Made by a program: the position numbers and the translations under genes
Shown here: one piece after another, positions 1-6,395 of the stretch
Layout: the number at the start of each line of letters is the position of its first letter
How positions within the stretch are numbered: position 1 is the stretch's first letter
Source of the DNA: DATKEG01 sp035544515
GTDB taxonomy: Bacteria; Acidobacteriota; Vicinamibacteria; Fen-336
Direction: 5' to 3'
Length of the DNA stretch: 8,518 nucleotides
Assembly: GCA_035544515.1 (NCBI GenBank)
Contig: DATKEG010000164.1
Coordinates: 1 to 8,518, forward strand
The notes under the pieces: model-generated
Told to the model about the DNA's origin: nothing
The model's database searches: none
The model's input: the letters and a program-made list of their open reading frames with translations, nothing else

Positions 1-1253
1 GAGATGGCAGCACGTGTAGACGCGGCGCGGGATGGCCAGCCGCACCAGGTCCTGGAGGACGGGCCGTTCCCGGCCGTCCGGCTCCGGCCGGCCCCGCATG
101 AGCTGGCCCACCTCCGTGGTGCGCACGCCCGCGTGCAGGTAGAGCTCGCAGGCGATCGCCTGGCCGGGGAGGTCGAGCGGATCGAGGTGCGGAGCGAAGG
201 CGCGGCTGTCCAGGTACACGCCGTGTCCGCCTGCCGGGCGCACGATGGGCACCCCCGCCGCCTCGAGCTGCCGTGCCAGCGAGCGGACCTGCCCGATGCG
301 GTCCTCCAGGTAGGCCGGCTCGAGCGCCTCCCGCAGGCCGATGGCCATGGCGTCGAGGTCGCGCCCGGCCAGGCCGCCGTAGGTCGGGAACCCCTCGCCC
401 ACGACCATGCCCGTGCGGATGCGCTCGGCCAGCGTCCCGTCGCGCAGGGCCACGAAGCCTCCGATGTTGACCAGGCCGTCCTTCTTCGCGCTCATGACGC
501 AGCCGTCGGCGAGGTCGAAGAACGCGCGTGCGATCGCCCGCGGCGTCCACCCCCTCACCTCCGGGTCGCGCTCGTGGACGAGCCAGGCGTTCTCCGCGTA
601 CCGTGCCGCGTCGAGGAAGAGCCGCACGCCGTAGCGGTCGCAGAGGCGGCGGGTCTGGCGCAGGTTGTCCAGCGCCACCGGCTGGCCGCCGGTGCTGTTG
701 GATGTGATCGTCACCAGCACCAGCGGGGGCCGGCTCCCCGGCACGCTCGTGGCCAGGAGATCCTCCAGGCCCGCAGGTCGAGATTGCCCTTGAACGGGTG
801 GTCGTCGGCCGGCACGTGCGCCTCGGGAGCGGGCAGGTCCACCGCCTGCGCGCCCAATCGTTCGAGGTTCGCGCGCGTCGTGTCGAAGTGCGTGTTGCCG
901 GGCACGATGTCCCCGGGCTGGACCAGCGCCTCGAACAGCAGGCGCTCCGCGGCGCGGCCCTGGTGGGCCGGGATCACCTCGGGGAAACCCGTGAGGTCCC
1001 GCACCGTGGCCTCGAAGCGGTAGAAGCTCTCGGCGCCGGCGTAGCTCTCGTCCGCCTGCAGCAGCGCGCCCCATTGCCGGGCGCTCATGGCCGCCATGCC
1101 GCTGTCCGTGAGCAGGTCGATGGTGACCAGGCGCGCGGGCAGGCGGAACAGGTTGAAGCTCGCCTCGGCCAGGGCCCGCTCGCGCTCGGGCCTGGTCGTC
1201 AGCGGCAGCGGCTCCACCGCCTTGATGCGGTACGGCTCGATGCGGGTGCGCAC
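1..1253 (-). pseudogene. tnaA: Tryptophanase-type beta-eliminating lyase, frameshifted and cut by the window edge
   Basis: PLP-dependent lyase of the tryptophanase/tyrosine phenol-lyase family, which would cleave tryptophan to indole, pyruvate and ammonia in the cytoplasm. The 5' part (1253 down to about 770) starts at GTG, 4 bases after the hemerythrin gene, and shows the family N-terminus with IDLLTDSG and IPAHQGRAAE. That frame closes at 711. The remainder continues one frame over from CTG at 768 to the window edge, with SNSTGGQPV, the PLP-lysine motif SAKKDG (lysine codon 481-483), LVNIGG, GFPTYGGLAGRD and RLAIPRRVYT. One base appears to be missing at about 769-770. From memory of the family, tyrosine phenol-lyases have Thr (FTTTR) and Arg (MERG) at two specificity sites. 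Here they are Asp (FDTTR) and Val (TEVG), which favours tryptophanase. About 40 C-terminal residues lie outside. It is either a real pseudogene or an assembly error; family assignment is confident, the substrate less so. Confidence 0.85.
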
Positions 1254-1257
1254 GCGC

Positions 1258-1725
1258 CTACTCGCGCACCAGCCGCCGGGTGAGCGTGGAGCGCTCGGCG
1301 GGGGTGAGCAGGCGGTCGGTGGTCGGATAGAGGACGTGCTCCTCCTTGGCGTTGTGCTCGGGGAGGATCGTCTCCAGGTAGCGCAGGCCCGCGCGGAAGC
1401 CCGCGCCGTCGCCGCGTGCGACCCCCTCGCGCATCATGGCGAGGGCGACGCGGATGGTCCGATGCTCGTCGCGCAACACCGTGGTGGGGCCGCCGCTCAT
1501 CCCGCTGCGCGCCTCGAACACCGGGAAGACCAGCTCCTCCTCGATGCGCATGTGCCGCTCCAGCCCGCCCACGTACAGGTCGAGCGCGTGGCGCGCCTCC
1601 GCCATGTGCTCCTCCTGCACGTGTGCGCGCGCGTCGTCGAGGGCGTGCTCGAGCCGCTCGTGGTCCCAGGAAAGGTAGGACTTGACGCTGGTGAACGGCG
1701 CGTGCGGCGAAACGTTGGTGCTCAC
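1258..1725 (-). CDS. Hemerythrin HHE domain protein (155 aa)
   Basis: Small soluble four-helix protein of the hemerythrin HHE family, which binds a non-haem di-iron centre and is linked to oxygen, NO or peroxide sensing, or to iron handling. All expected ligands are visible and symmetric: His22 (WDHE), His58 and Glu62 (HMRIE), His88 (DEHR), His124 and Glu128 (HNAKE). The length is normal for a single-domain member. The frame is open upstream to 1854, but GTG at 1725 is chosen because GGGAGG lies 4 bases before it, and because residues upstream of it are low-complexity and unlike the family. No signal peptide or membrane segment is seen. The stop TAG lies 4 bases before the GTG of the tryptophanase gene, so the two are probably co-transcribed. 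The exact role cannot be read from sequence. Confidence 0.9.
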   Translation of the reverse strand: MSTNVSPHAPFTSVKSYLSWDHERLEHALDDARAHVQEEHMAEARHALDLYVGGLERHMRIEEELVFPVFEARSGMSGGPTTVLRDEHRTIRVALAMMREGVARGDGAGFRAGLRYLETILPEHNAKEEHVLYPTTDRLLTPAERSTLTRRLVRE

Positions 1726-1747
1726 GGGACCTCCCTGCTCTCTCGAC

Positions 1748-1761
1748 CCACCGGCCGGTGG
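1748..1761. promoter_or_regulatory. Perfect 14-bp palindrome upstream of the hemerythrin gene
   Basis: CCACCGGCCGGTGG is its own reverse complement. It lies 22 bases upstream of the GTG start of the hemerythrin gene, in the 141-base gap that also separates it from the isocitrate dehydrogenase gene. It could be a dimeric repressor site or an RNA stem in the leader. In DNA this GC-rich it could also be chance. No convincing -10/-35 pair was found in this gap. Confidence 0.35.
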
Positions 1762-1866
1762 TTGCAAGCGAGGGTCCAGGCGCCGGAGCGCGGTTTGGGC
1801 GTGGGAGGCGGTTCGGGCGCGCAAAGTTGACGCGGGCGGTGCCCCCATCCGCAAGGGCTGCCGGTG

Positions 1867-2877
1867 CTAAGAGGCGCTCACCCGGGTCGCGATGGCCTCC
1901 GCGATCTCCGTCGTCCCGGAGGTGCCGCCCAGGTCGCGGGTGAGCGTCCGGCCTTCGCGCAGCACGGCGTGGACGGCGTCGCGGACGCGCTCCGCCGCGC
2001 CCTGCTCGCCGAGGTGGTCGAGCATCATGGCGCCGGAGAGGACGATGGCGATCGGGTTGGCCATGTTCGTCCCCGCGATGTCCGGCGCGCTGCCGTGGAC
2101 GGCCTCGAACAGCGCCAGGTCCTGGCCGATGTTCGCGCCCGGCGCCATGCCCAGGCCGCCGATGAAGCCCGCGCAGAGGTCGGAGACGATGTCGCCGTAG
2201 AGGTTCTCCAGGAGCAGGACGTCGAACCGCGTGGGGTCCAGCACCAGCTGCATGCAGGTGTTGTCGACGATCATCTCCTTGTACTCCACCTCGGGGTACT
2301 CCCGGGCGATCGCGCGGCAGCAGTCCAGGAAGAGGCCGTCCGACAGCTTCATGATGTTGGCCTTGTGGACGGCGGCGACCTGGCGCCGGGCCTTCGCGCG
2401 CGCATAGGCGAAGGCGAACCGCGCGATGCGGGTGGAGGCCTTCTCCGTGATGATCTTGATCGACTCCACCACGCCGGGCACGACCACGTGCTCGAGCCCG
2501 CTGTAGAGGTCCTCGGTGTTCTCGCGCACCACCACGAGGTCGACGCCGTCGTAGCGGCTCTTCACCCCGGGCAGGGTCTTGACCGGGCGCAGGTTCGCGT
2601 AGAGGTCGAGCCGCTTGCGCAGCTCGACGTTGACGGAACGGTGGCCGGTGCCCACCGGCGTCTCGGTGGGGCCCTTGAGCGCCACCTTGTGGCGCCGAAT
2701 GGACTCCAGGGTGCGGTCCGGCAGCGCGCTGCCGTGCTCGCCGATGGCGGTGGCCCCCGCCGGCTGGGTGTCCCATTCGAAGGCGAGGCCGGTGGCGCCG
2801 AGTACCCGCACCGCCGCCGCGACCACCTCGGGGCCGATGCCGTCGCCGGGGATGAGCGTCACGCGATGGGGCGTCAG
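1867..2877 (-). CDS. icd: NAD-dependent isocitrate dehydrogenase (336 aa)
   Basis: Isocitrate/isopropylmalate dehydrogenase family enzyme that would oxidise isocitrate to 2-oxoglutarate in the TCA cycle. Visible motifs in order: VTLIPGDGIGPEV (6-18), GPTETPVGTGHRSVN (69-83), the substrate-binding arginine region LYANLRP (92-98), RENTEDLYSGLEH (118-130), HKANIMKLSDG (171-181), NLYGDIVSDLCAG (225-237) and HGSAPDIAG (261-269). The Asp-Ile pair at 266-267, where NADP enzymes carry Lys-Tyr, indicates NAD. The closest remembered match is the mitochondrial IDH3 alpha type, not isopropylmalate dehydrogenase. Start choice: no ATG, GTG or TTG lies just upstream in frame. CTG at 2877 sits 5 bases after GGGAG and overlaps the TGA of the LOG gene (CTGA). 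The alternative GTG at 2862 would give 331 aa but is 20 bases from that ribosome site. Function is confident; the start is less so. Confidence 0.93.
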   Translation of the reverse strand: MTPHRVTLIPGDGIGPEVVAAAVRVLGATGLAFEWDTQPAGATAIGEHGSALPDRTLESIRRHKVALKGPTETPVGTGHRSVNVELRKRLDLYANLRPVKTLPGVKSRYDGVDLVVVRENTEDLYSGLEHVVVPGVVESIKIITEKASTRIARFAFAYARAKARRQVAAVHKANIMKLSDGLFLDCCRAIAREYPEVEYKEMIVDNTCMQLVLDPTRFDVLLLENLYGDIVSDLCAGFIGGLGMAPGANIGQDLALFEAVHGSAPDIAGTNMANPIAIVLSGAMMLDHLGEQGAAERVRDAVHAVLREGRTLTRDLGGTSGTTEIAEAIATRVSAS

Positions 2878-3578
2878 GGGATCTCCCGTCCGGCGCCCGC
2901 GTGGCCGGTCCTGTCCTTCGGGGGCAGCCGCGCCTGGCGCTTGAGGATGCGCAGCACGTCCTTCGTGGTGCGCGCGCGCTGGAGGATCTCCACCTCGTCC
3001 GGCCGCACCTTGCCGCGGGGGACCAGCGTGCCCGTGATCCAGGCGGAGAGCCCGTCCCAGAATCCGTCGTCCCCGACCAGGATCACGGGGAACGGCTTCA
3101 CCTTCTTCGTCTGGATGAGGGTGACCGCCTCGAACAGCTCGTCCATGGTGCCGAACCCGCCCGGCAAGATGACGAACGCCTGGCTGTACTTCACGAACAT
3201 GACCTTGCGCACGAAGAAGTAGCGGAACGAAAGCGTGCGCGTCAGGTAGGGATTCGGCTTGGGCTCGTAGGGCAGCTCGATGGCCAGGCCCACCGACTCG
3301 CCGCCCGCCTCCAGCGCCCCCTTGTTCGCGGCCTCCATGTCGCCGGGCCCGCCGCCCGTGATCACCGCGTAGCCGGCCTTGGCCAGGGCTCGCCCCAGCG
3401 TCTCCGCGCGCTCCCACTCCATCGTCCCCTGCTGGGTGCGCGCGGAGCCGAAGATCGTCACCCCGCGGATGATCTGGGACAGGGTCTCGAACCCTTCGAC
3501 GAACTCGCCCATGATGCGGAAGATCCGCCAGGTATCCTTGACGGCGAAGTCCAGCATGGGGTCCCGGCGTGGCTGCAA
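2874..3578 (-). CDS. LOG family Rossmann-fold protein (234 aa)
   Basis: Member of the LOG family, long misannotated as lysine decarboxylase. Characterised members are nucleotide 5'-monophosphate phosphoribohydrolases, some of which activate cytokinins. Visible: GVTIFGSART strand at 39-48, GGGPGDMEAANKGA at 75-88 (Asp80 where Ile is common), the FFVRKVMF helix (121-128) with the family Arg-Lys, and the signature LPGGFGTMDE (138-147) with catalytic-type Glu147. The approximately 40-residue N-terminal extension and overall length fit the longer bacterial subgroup. The start is TTG at 3578, preceded by GAGGG 8 bases upstream. ATG at 3557 would remove seven residues and has only a weak GGGA site, so the TTG is slightly preferred. 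The stop TGA overlaps the CTG of the isocitrate dehydrogenase gene. The physiological substrate here is unknown. Confidence 0.9.
   Translation of the reverse strand: MQPRRDPMLDFAVKDTWRIFRIMGEFVEGFETLSQIIRGVTIFGSARTQQGTMEWERAETLGRALAKAGYAVITGGGPGDMEAANKGALEAGGESVGLAIELPYEPKPNPYLTRTLSFRYFFVRKVMFVKYSQAFVILPGGFGTMDELFEAVTLIQTKKVKPFPVILVGDDGFWDGLSAWITGTLVPRGKVRPDEVEILQRARTTKDVLRILKRQARLPPKDRTGHAGAGREIP
2883..2887 (-). promoter_or_regulatory. Ribosome-binding site that decides a CTG start
   Basis: GGGAG on the minus strand lies inside the last codons of the LOG gene, 5 bases before CTG at 2877. It is the only purine-rich site at proper spacing for the isocitrate dehydrogenase. It is 20 bases from the next canonical start (GTG at 2862), so it supports CTG initiation coupled to termination of the upstream gene. 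Confidence 0.55.
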
Positions 3579-3606
3579 GATACAGTCCCTCAGCTATTTC
3601 CGTTCG

Positions 3607-3612
3607 ATCATA
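3607..3612 (-). promoter_or_regulatory. Candidate -10 element for the LOG gene
   Basis: TATGAT on the minus strand (one mismatch to TATAAT) sits in a short AT-richer island (about 3580-3612) in an otherwise very GC-rich gap, 28 bases before the TTG start. No good -35 hexamer is seen 16-18 bases upstream (GACGGC-like at best), so an activator or an unusual -35 would be needed. A transcript would start near 3600 and carry the LOG and isocitrate dehydrogenase genes. Confidence 0.4.
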
Positions 3613-3677
3613 CCGCATGCGCGCGTGGCGCCGTCGCGCGCCGCGGCCCCTGCCGCGGCCAGCGGCGCCCGTCCGGC

Positions 3678-3703
3678 GGAACCTCGGGCGGCCCTCGCGC
3701 GTT
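3678..3703 (+). promoter_or_regulatory. Candidate ECF-type promoter for the sigma-factor cluster
   Basis: GGAAC at 3678-3682, a 17-base spacer, and CGTT at 3700-3703, the latter inside the palindrome CGTTAACG. GGAAC -35 motifs with CGT-type -10 motifs are typical of ECF sigma promoters. The site is 36 bases before the ATG of the first gene in the cluster that encodes an ECF sigma factor, so autoregulation is the natural reading. The motif is short and could occur by chance. Confidence 0.4.
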
Positions 3704-3738
3704 AACGGTTCGGGCCGACTGGCCCCTGGAGGAACAGC

Positions 3739-4140
3739 ATGAGCCGACCGAGCATCCTGGCCGTGATCCTGGCCGCGGGCACCCAGGCCGCCTGCCTCGT
3801 GCAGATCACCCGGGTGTCCGACCCGGGACCCGTCTTCGCGCAGGCGCGCCGGGACGCGGCGCGGCATCAGGGGCGGCCGGGACCGGCTCGCGAGCTCAAC
3901 GTCCTCGTCTTCGAGAAGAGCGAACGCAAGCTGGTGCGAGTGAGCGTCCCCATGTGGATCGTGCGGGCCGCCGAGCGTCGCGTGGACTGGGAGAAGGAGA
4001 TCGGGGGCGAGGGGGGGGACGAGGTCGCCTGGCGCGTGCGCCGCCACGTCCGCCTGGAGGACATCGAGAAGGCCGGCCTCGGCATCCTCGCCGAAGTGGA
4101 GGAGGAGGACGGCGAGCAGGTGCTGGTCTGGCTTCGCTAG
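3739..4140 (+). CDS. Small exported protein with the cluster's shared C-terminal domain (133 aa)
   Basis: Function unknown. The start ATG at 3739 follows GGAGG by 7 bases. Residues 1-19 look like a signal sequence: Arg3, then the hydrophobic run ILAVILAAG, ending QAAC with Cys19. It could be a lipoprotein, but Gln at -3 is a poor lipobox, so plain export is as likely. A basic, Pro/Arg/Ala-rich linker follows. Residues 53-133 are the shared domain: LNVLVFEK, a V(S)VP turn at 68-71, a helix around MWIVRAAERRVDWEK, a charged middle, then the acidic closing strand EEEDGEQVLVWLR. It is the most divergent of the three copies, ending Leu-Arg rather than Val/Ile-Glu. It is 50 bases upstream of the sigma gene and probably its operon leader. 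Homology between copies is my manual alignment, not a search. Confidence 0.82.
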   Translation: MSRPSILAVILAAGTQAACLVQITRVSDPGPVFAQARRDAARHQGRPGPARELNVLVFEKSERKLVRVSVPMWIVRAAERRVDWEKEIGGEGGDEVAWRVRRHVRLEDIEKAGLGILAEVEEEDGEQVLVWLR

Positions 4141-4190
4141 CGCGGGCGCGCCGGGGAGGGGCTCCGTGGTCCAATGCGTGACCGCGACCG

Positions 4191-4757
4191 ATGGAGCCTT
4201 CCGACCGCGAGCTCATGGCGGCCCTGGCGAGTGGCGACCGGGACGCCTTGTCCCTGCTCATGGAGCGCCATTACCGGAGGATCTACCGCGTGGCCCTGTC
4301 CTACCTGCGTGACCCGGACGAGGCGCTCGACGTCGTGCAGGAGACCTTCGTGAAGGCCTTCCAGCACGCGGCGCGGTGGGACGCCCGCTCGGAGGTGGGC
4401 TCCTGGCTCACGCGCATTGGCATCAACCAGGCCATCGACCGCTACCGGCGCGTGCGGCGCCGCCGGGCCTCGGAAGAGCCGATCGAGGACGGCGCGGGCG
4501 ACCACGACCGCCGCTGGAGCGATTCCGGCCCCTCGCCGGAGCGGCAGGTGATGGGGCACGAGATGGGCGCCCGGCTGGCCGGCGCGCTGCGCGGGCTGCC
4601 GGAGCGGCAGCGCGCGATCGTCGTCTTGCGGCACTACGAGGAGATGACGCTCGAGGAGATCGCGCGGACGCTCGGGCTCAGCCTGGGCACGGTCAAGAGC
4701 AGCCTCCACCGGGCCGTCCACCGCCTGCGCGAGCGGTTGGGGGAGCTCAGGGCATGA
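4191..4757 (+). CDS. ECF-family RNA polymerase sigma factor (188 aa)
   Basis: Sigma-70 family, extracytoplasmic-function group, which directs RNA polymerase to a small stress or envelope regulon. Region 2 spans about residues 20-90 and includes the DVVQETFVKAF core-binding helix (47-57) and the GSWLTRIGINQAIDRYRR promoter-melting and -10-recognition segment. A polar linker (about 93-130) follows. Region 4 spans 136-188 with LPERQRAIVVLRHYEEMTLEEIA and the helix-turn-helix GLSLGTVKSSLHRAVHRLRE. Region 3 is absent, as expected. ATG at 4191 is the only in-frame start nearby and lacks a clear ribosome site; the purine-rich stretch at 4153-4160 is about 30 bases away. Its TGA overlaps the ATG of the anti-sigma gene (ATGA), the usual sigma/anti-sigma coupling. 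The ECF subgroup was not determined. Confidence 0.96.
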   Translation: MEPSDRELMAALASGDRDALSLLMERHYRRIYRVALSYLRDPDEALDVVQETFVKAFQHAARWDARSEVGSWLTRIGINQAIDRYRRVRRRRASEEPIEDGAGDHDRRWSDSGPSPERQVMGHEMGARLAGALRGLPERQRAIVVLRHYEEMTLEEIARTLGLSLGTVKSSLHRAVHRLRERLGELRA

Positions 4758-5542
4758 GGCTGTGGCACGGGCGTTGGCGGCGCCGCGTCCTCGCGCTGGC
4801 CGCGGGCACGCTGGCCGAAGACGCCCTCCGCACACCGGTGCTGGCGCACCTCGAGACCTGCGCCGCCTGCCGGGCGGAACGGCTGGCCCTGCAGTCGACG
4901 ATCGACCTCCTCGCCCGCGATCCCGCGCGCGCCGCCGAGCCGCCGCTTTCGCTGTCCGCCCTGCGCGCGAGGGTGCTGGCGCGCATCGACGCGGCGGCCG
5001 GCCAGTCCCGGCCGCGGCGGCCGCGGTGGGCCCCGGGTCTCTGGCTCGGCGCGGCGGCCGCGGCCCTTCTCGCCGTGGCCGTGTGGTGGCCGCGGGCGCC
5101 GCTCGCGCCGGCGCCCGGTGTCGTGGCCTCTCCCCCGTCCGCAACCGTGGCGGCCGAGGTGCCGGACGAGGACTTCATCCGGCATCTCGAGCGCGTGGTG
5201 GCGCGCGAGCACGCCGCGCGGTACCTGGGCGAGGCCGGCGACGTGCTGGTCACGGTGGCGGCCCGGCCCCGTCGCTGCCGCAAGGGACACGACCATGTGG
5301 ACGTCGGCGAGGAGGCGCAGCGCAGCCGCGAGCTGCTGGCCCGCCGGAGCCTGCTCGACGTGCACGAGGCCGCGGTGGCCAACGCCCGCCCGGTGCTCGA
5401 CGACGTGGAGCAGGTGCTCCGGGAGGTGGCGTCGCTCGAGTCCTGCGCGCGCCGGCACGACCTGCAGGCGATCAACCGGCAGGTCGAGCGCAGCCGCCTG
5501 CTGCTGAAGATCGGCCTCATGACCCGGGAGCTGCAGGGGTGA
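4754..5542 (+). CDS. Membrane anti-sigma factor with zinc-finger-type motif (262 aa)
   Basis: Probably binds and inhibits the preceding ECF sigma factor and releases it on an envelope signal. The cytoplasmic N-terminus has the ZAS/zf-HC2 signature HLETCAAC (His32, Cys36, Cys39), then an Ala/Arg-rich segment. Residues about 96-112 (LWLGAAAAALLAVAVWW) form one membrane helix, preceded by Arg/Pro-rich sequence, so the C-terminal 150 residues should be outside the cytoplasm. That part is a Pro/Ala linker followed by long charged helices (138-160 and 186-260), a possible helical hairpin. It also holds Cys175 with His179 and His181, and Cys231 with His235. ATG at 4754 overlaps the sigma stop. Its own TGA overlaps the GTG of the next gene (GTGA). 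The signal it senses is not evident. Confidence 0.9.
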   Translation: MRLWHGRWRRRVLALAAGTLAEDALRTPVLAHLETCAACRAERLALQSTIDLLARDPARAAEPPLSLSALRARVLARIDAAAGQSRPRRPRWAPGLWLGAAAAALLAVAVWWPRAPLAPAPGVVASPPSATVAAEVPDEDFIRHLERVVAREHAARYLGEAGDVLVTVAARPRRCRKGHDHVDVGEEAQRSRELLARRSLLDVHEAAVANARPVLDDVEQVLREVASLESCARRHDLQAINRQVERSRLLLKIGLMTRELQG

Positions 5543-6387
5543 AGCGCGCCTGGCTGGCGGCCGGGTTCGTGCTCGGGGCGGCCGGCGCCCTGCTGGCCCA
5601 GGCCGACCCGGAGCGGCTGCGCGCGGCCAAGGCCCTGTTCTTCGACCGCAACTACGCCGAGGCGCGGGCCGCCTGGCAGCAGGTCCTCGCCGCCGCGCGC
5701 GGGGCGGAAGCGGACACCGCCGCCTACTGGATCGCCCGCGCCAGCGAGCAGCTCGAAGAGAGAGAGCGCGCCTTCAAGGAATACGAGGCCTTCCTGGCGC
5801 GCAAGCCCGCGAGCCGCGCGCTGGCCGAGGAGGCGCGCACGAACCGCGTCGGCCTGGCCGCGCGGCTCTACCGGGACGGCCGGAAGGAGTACCTGCCCGT
5901 GCTGCACGGCGCGCTGAGCGACCCGAGCAAGACCGTGCGCTACTACGCGGGCCTGCAGTCGTGCGGCCTGGGAGCCGAGGCGGGAAGGCCGGCGCTGCCG
6001 CTCCTCAAGACGATGGTGCAGACCGAGACGGACGAGGACCTGGTGCAGCGCGCGAAGCTGTGCCTCCTGCGCCTCGACCCGAGCGCCTTGTCGGACGTCG
6101 CGGCCGCGTCCACCGCTCCCAGACCGCGGACCGAGGCGGCGAAGGGCCGGATGCTCAAGGTCCGCATCTTCGAGCACGGCCGGCGCAAGGTGTCGGTGGA
6201 GGTCCCGCTGGCGCTGGCCGAGATCGTCTTCAAGAGCCTGCCCGACGAGGCGAAGCGAGAGCTGCGGAAGAAGGGCTACGGCGACCCCGAGCGCTTCTGG
6301 GAGGAGCTCGTGAAGCTGGGGCCGACGCAGATCATCGACGTCGAGGGCGACGAAGAGGGCGAACGCATCCAGGTGTGGATCGAGTAG
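5539..6387 (+). CDS. Exported TPR/HEAT-like protein with the shared C-terminal domain (282 aa)
   Basis: No known function recognised. GTG at 5539 overlaps the anti-sigma stop; GGGAG lies 8 bases upstream. The N-terminus is a signal peptide (basic MKRAW, hydrophobic core, likely cleavage after LLA at residue 20). Residues about 24-110 form TPR-like paired helices, for example AKALFFDRNYAEARAAWQQV and AYWIARASEQLEERERAFKEYEAFL. Residues about 117-180 look like HEAT-type repeats (YLPVLHGALSDPSKTVRYYA and LPLLKTMVQTETDEDLVQRA). A Pro/Thr linker leads to the shared domain at 205-282: LKVRIFE, VSVEVPLALAEIVFK, a helical insert with PDEAKRELRKKG, then IIDVEGDEEGERIQVWIE. An exported protein-interaction scaffold next to an anti-sigma factor suggests a sensor or co-regulator outside the membrane. 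That role is inference. Confidence 0.85.
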   Translation: MKRAWLAAGFVLGAAGALLAQADPERLRAAKALFFDRNYAEARAAWQQVLAAARGAEADTAAYWIARASEQLEERERAFKEYEAFLARKPASRALAEEARTNRVGLAARLYRDGRKEYLPVLHGALSDPSKTVRYYAGLQSCGLGAEAGRPALPLLKTMVQTETDEDLVQRAKLCLLRLDPSALSDVAAASTAPRPRTEAAKGRMLKVRIFEHGRRKVSVEVPLALAEIVFKSLPDEAKRELRKKGYGDPERFWEELVKLGPTQIIDVEGDEEGERIQVWIE

Positions 6388-6395
6388 GAGGTGAG

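Noticed and set aside
4..1023. A long plus-strand open frame antisense to the tryptophanase gene
   Set aside because: Its product is Arg/Pro/Ala-rich with no recognisable motif, while the opposite strand encodes a clear family member. It is a by-product of the GC-rich codon pattern.
1726..1854. A longer start for the hemerythrin protein at 1854
   Set aside because: The added residues have no family similarity, and GTG at 1725 has a strong ribosome site.
1199..2776. A long minus-strand frame overlapping the isocitrate dehydrogenase and hemerythrin genes
   Set aside because: The translation is Arg/Gly/Pro-rich and lies out of frame with two genes having full sets of family motifs.
2878..4047. 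An upstream extension of the isocitrate dehydrogenase frame through the LOG gene and beyond
   Set aside because: The extension is low-complexity and overlaps a well-supported LOG coding frame. The enzyme's family N-terminus begins only after 2877.
4874..4895. GGAAC followed by GTCG inside the anti-sigma gene, resembling an ECF promoter
   Set aside because: It is inside a coding region with no downstream gene start to serve. It shows that such short motifs also occur by chance here.
4137..5144. A minus-strand open frame antisense to the sigma and anti-sigma genes
   Set aside because: It has no motif and is low-complexity, whereas the plus strand shows complete sigma and zf-HC2 signatures with an ATGA overlap.
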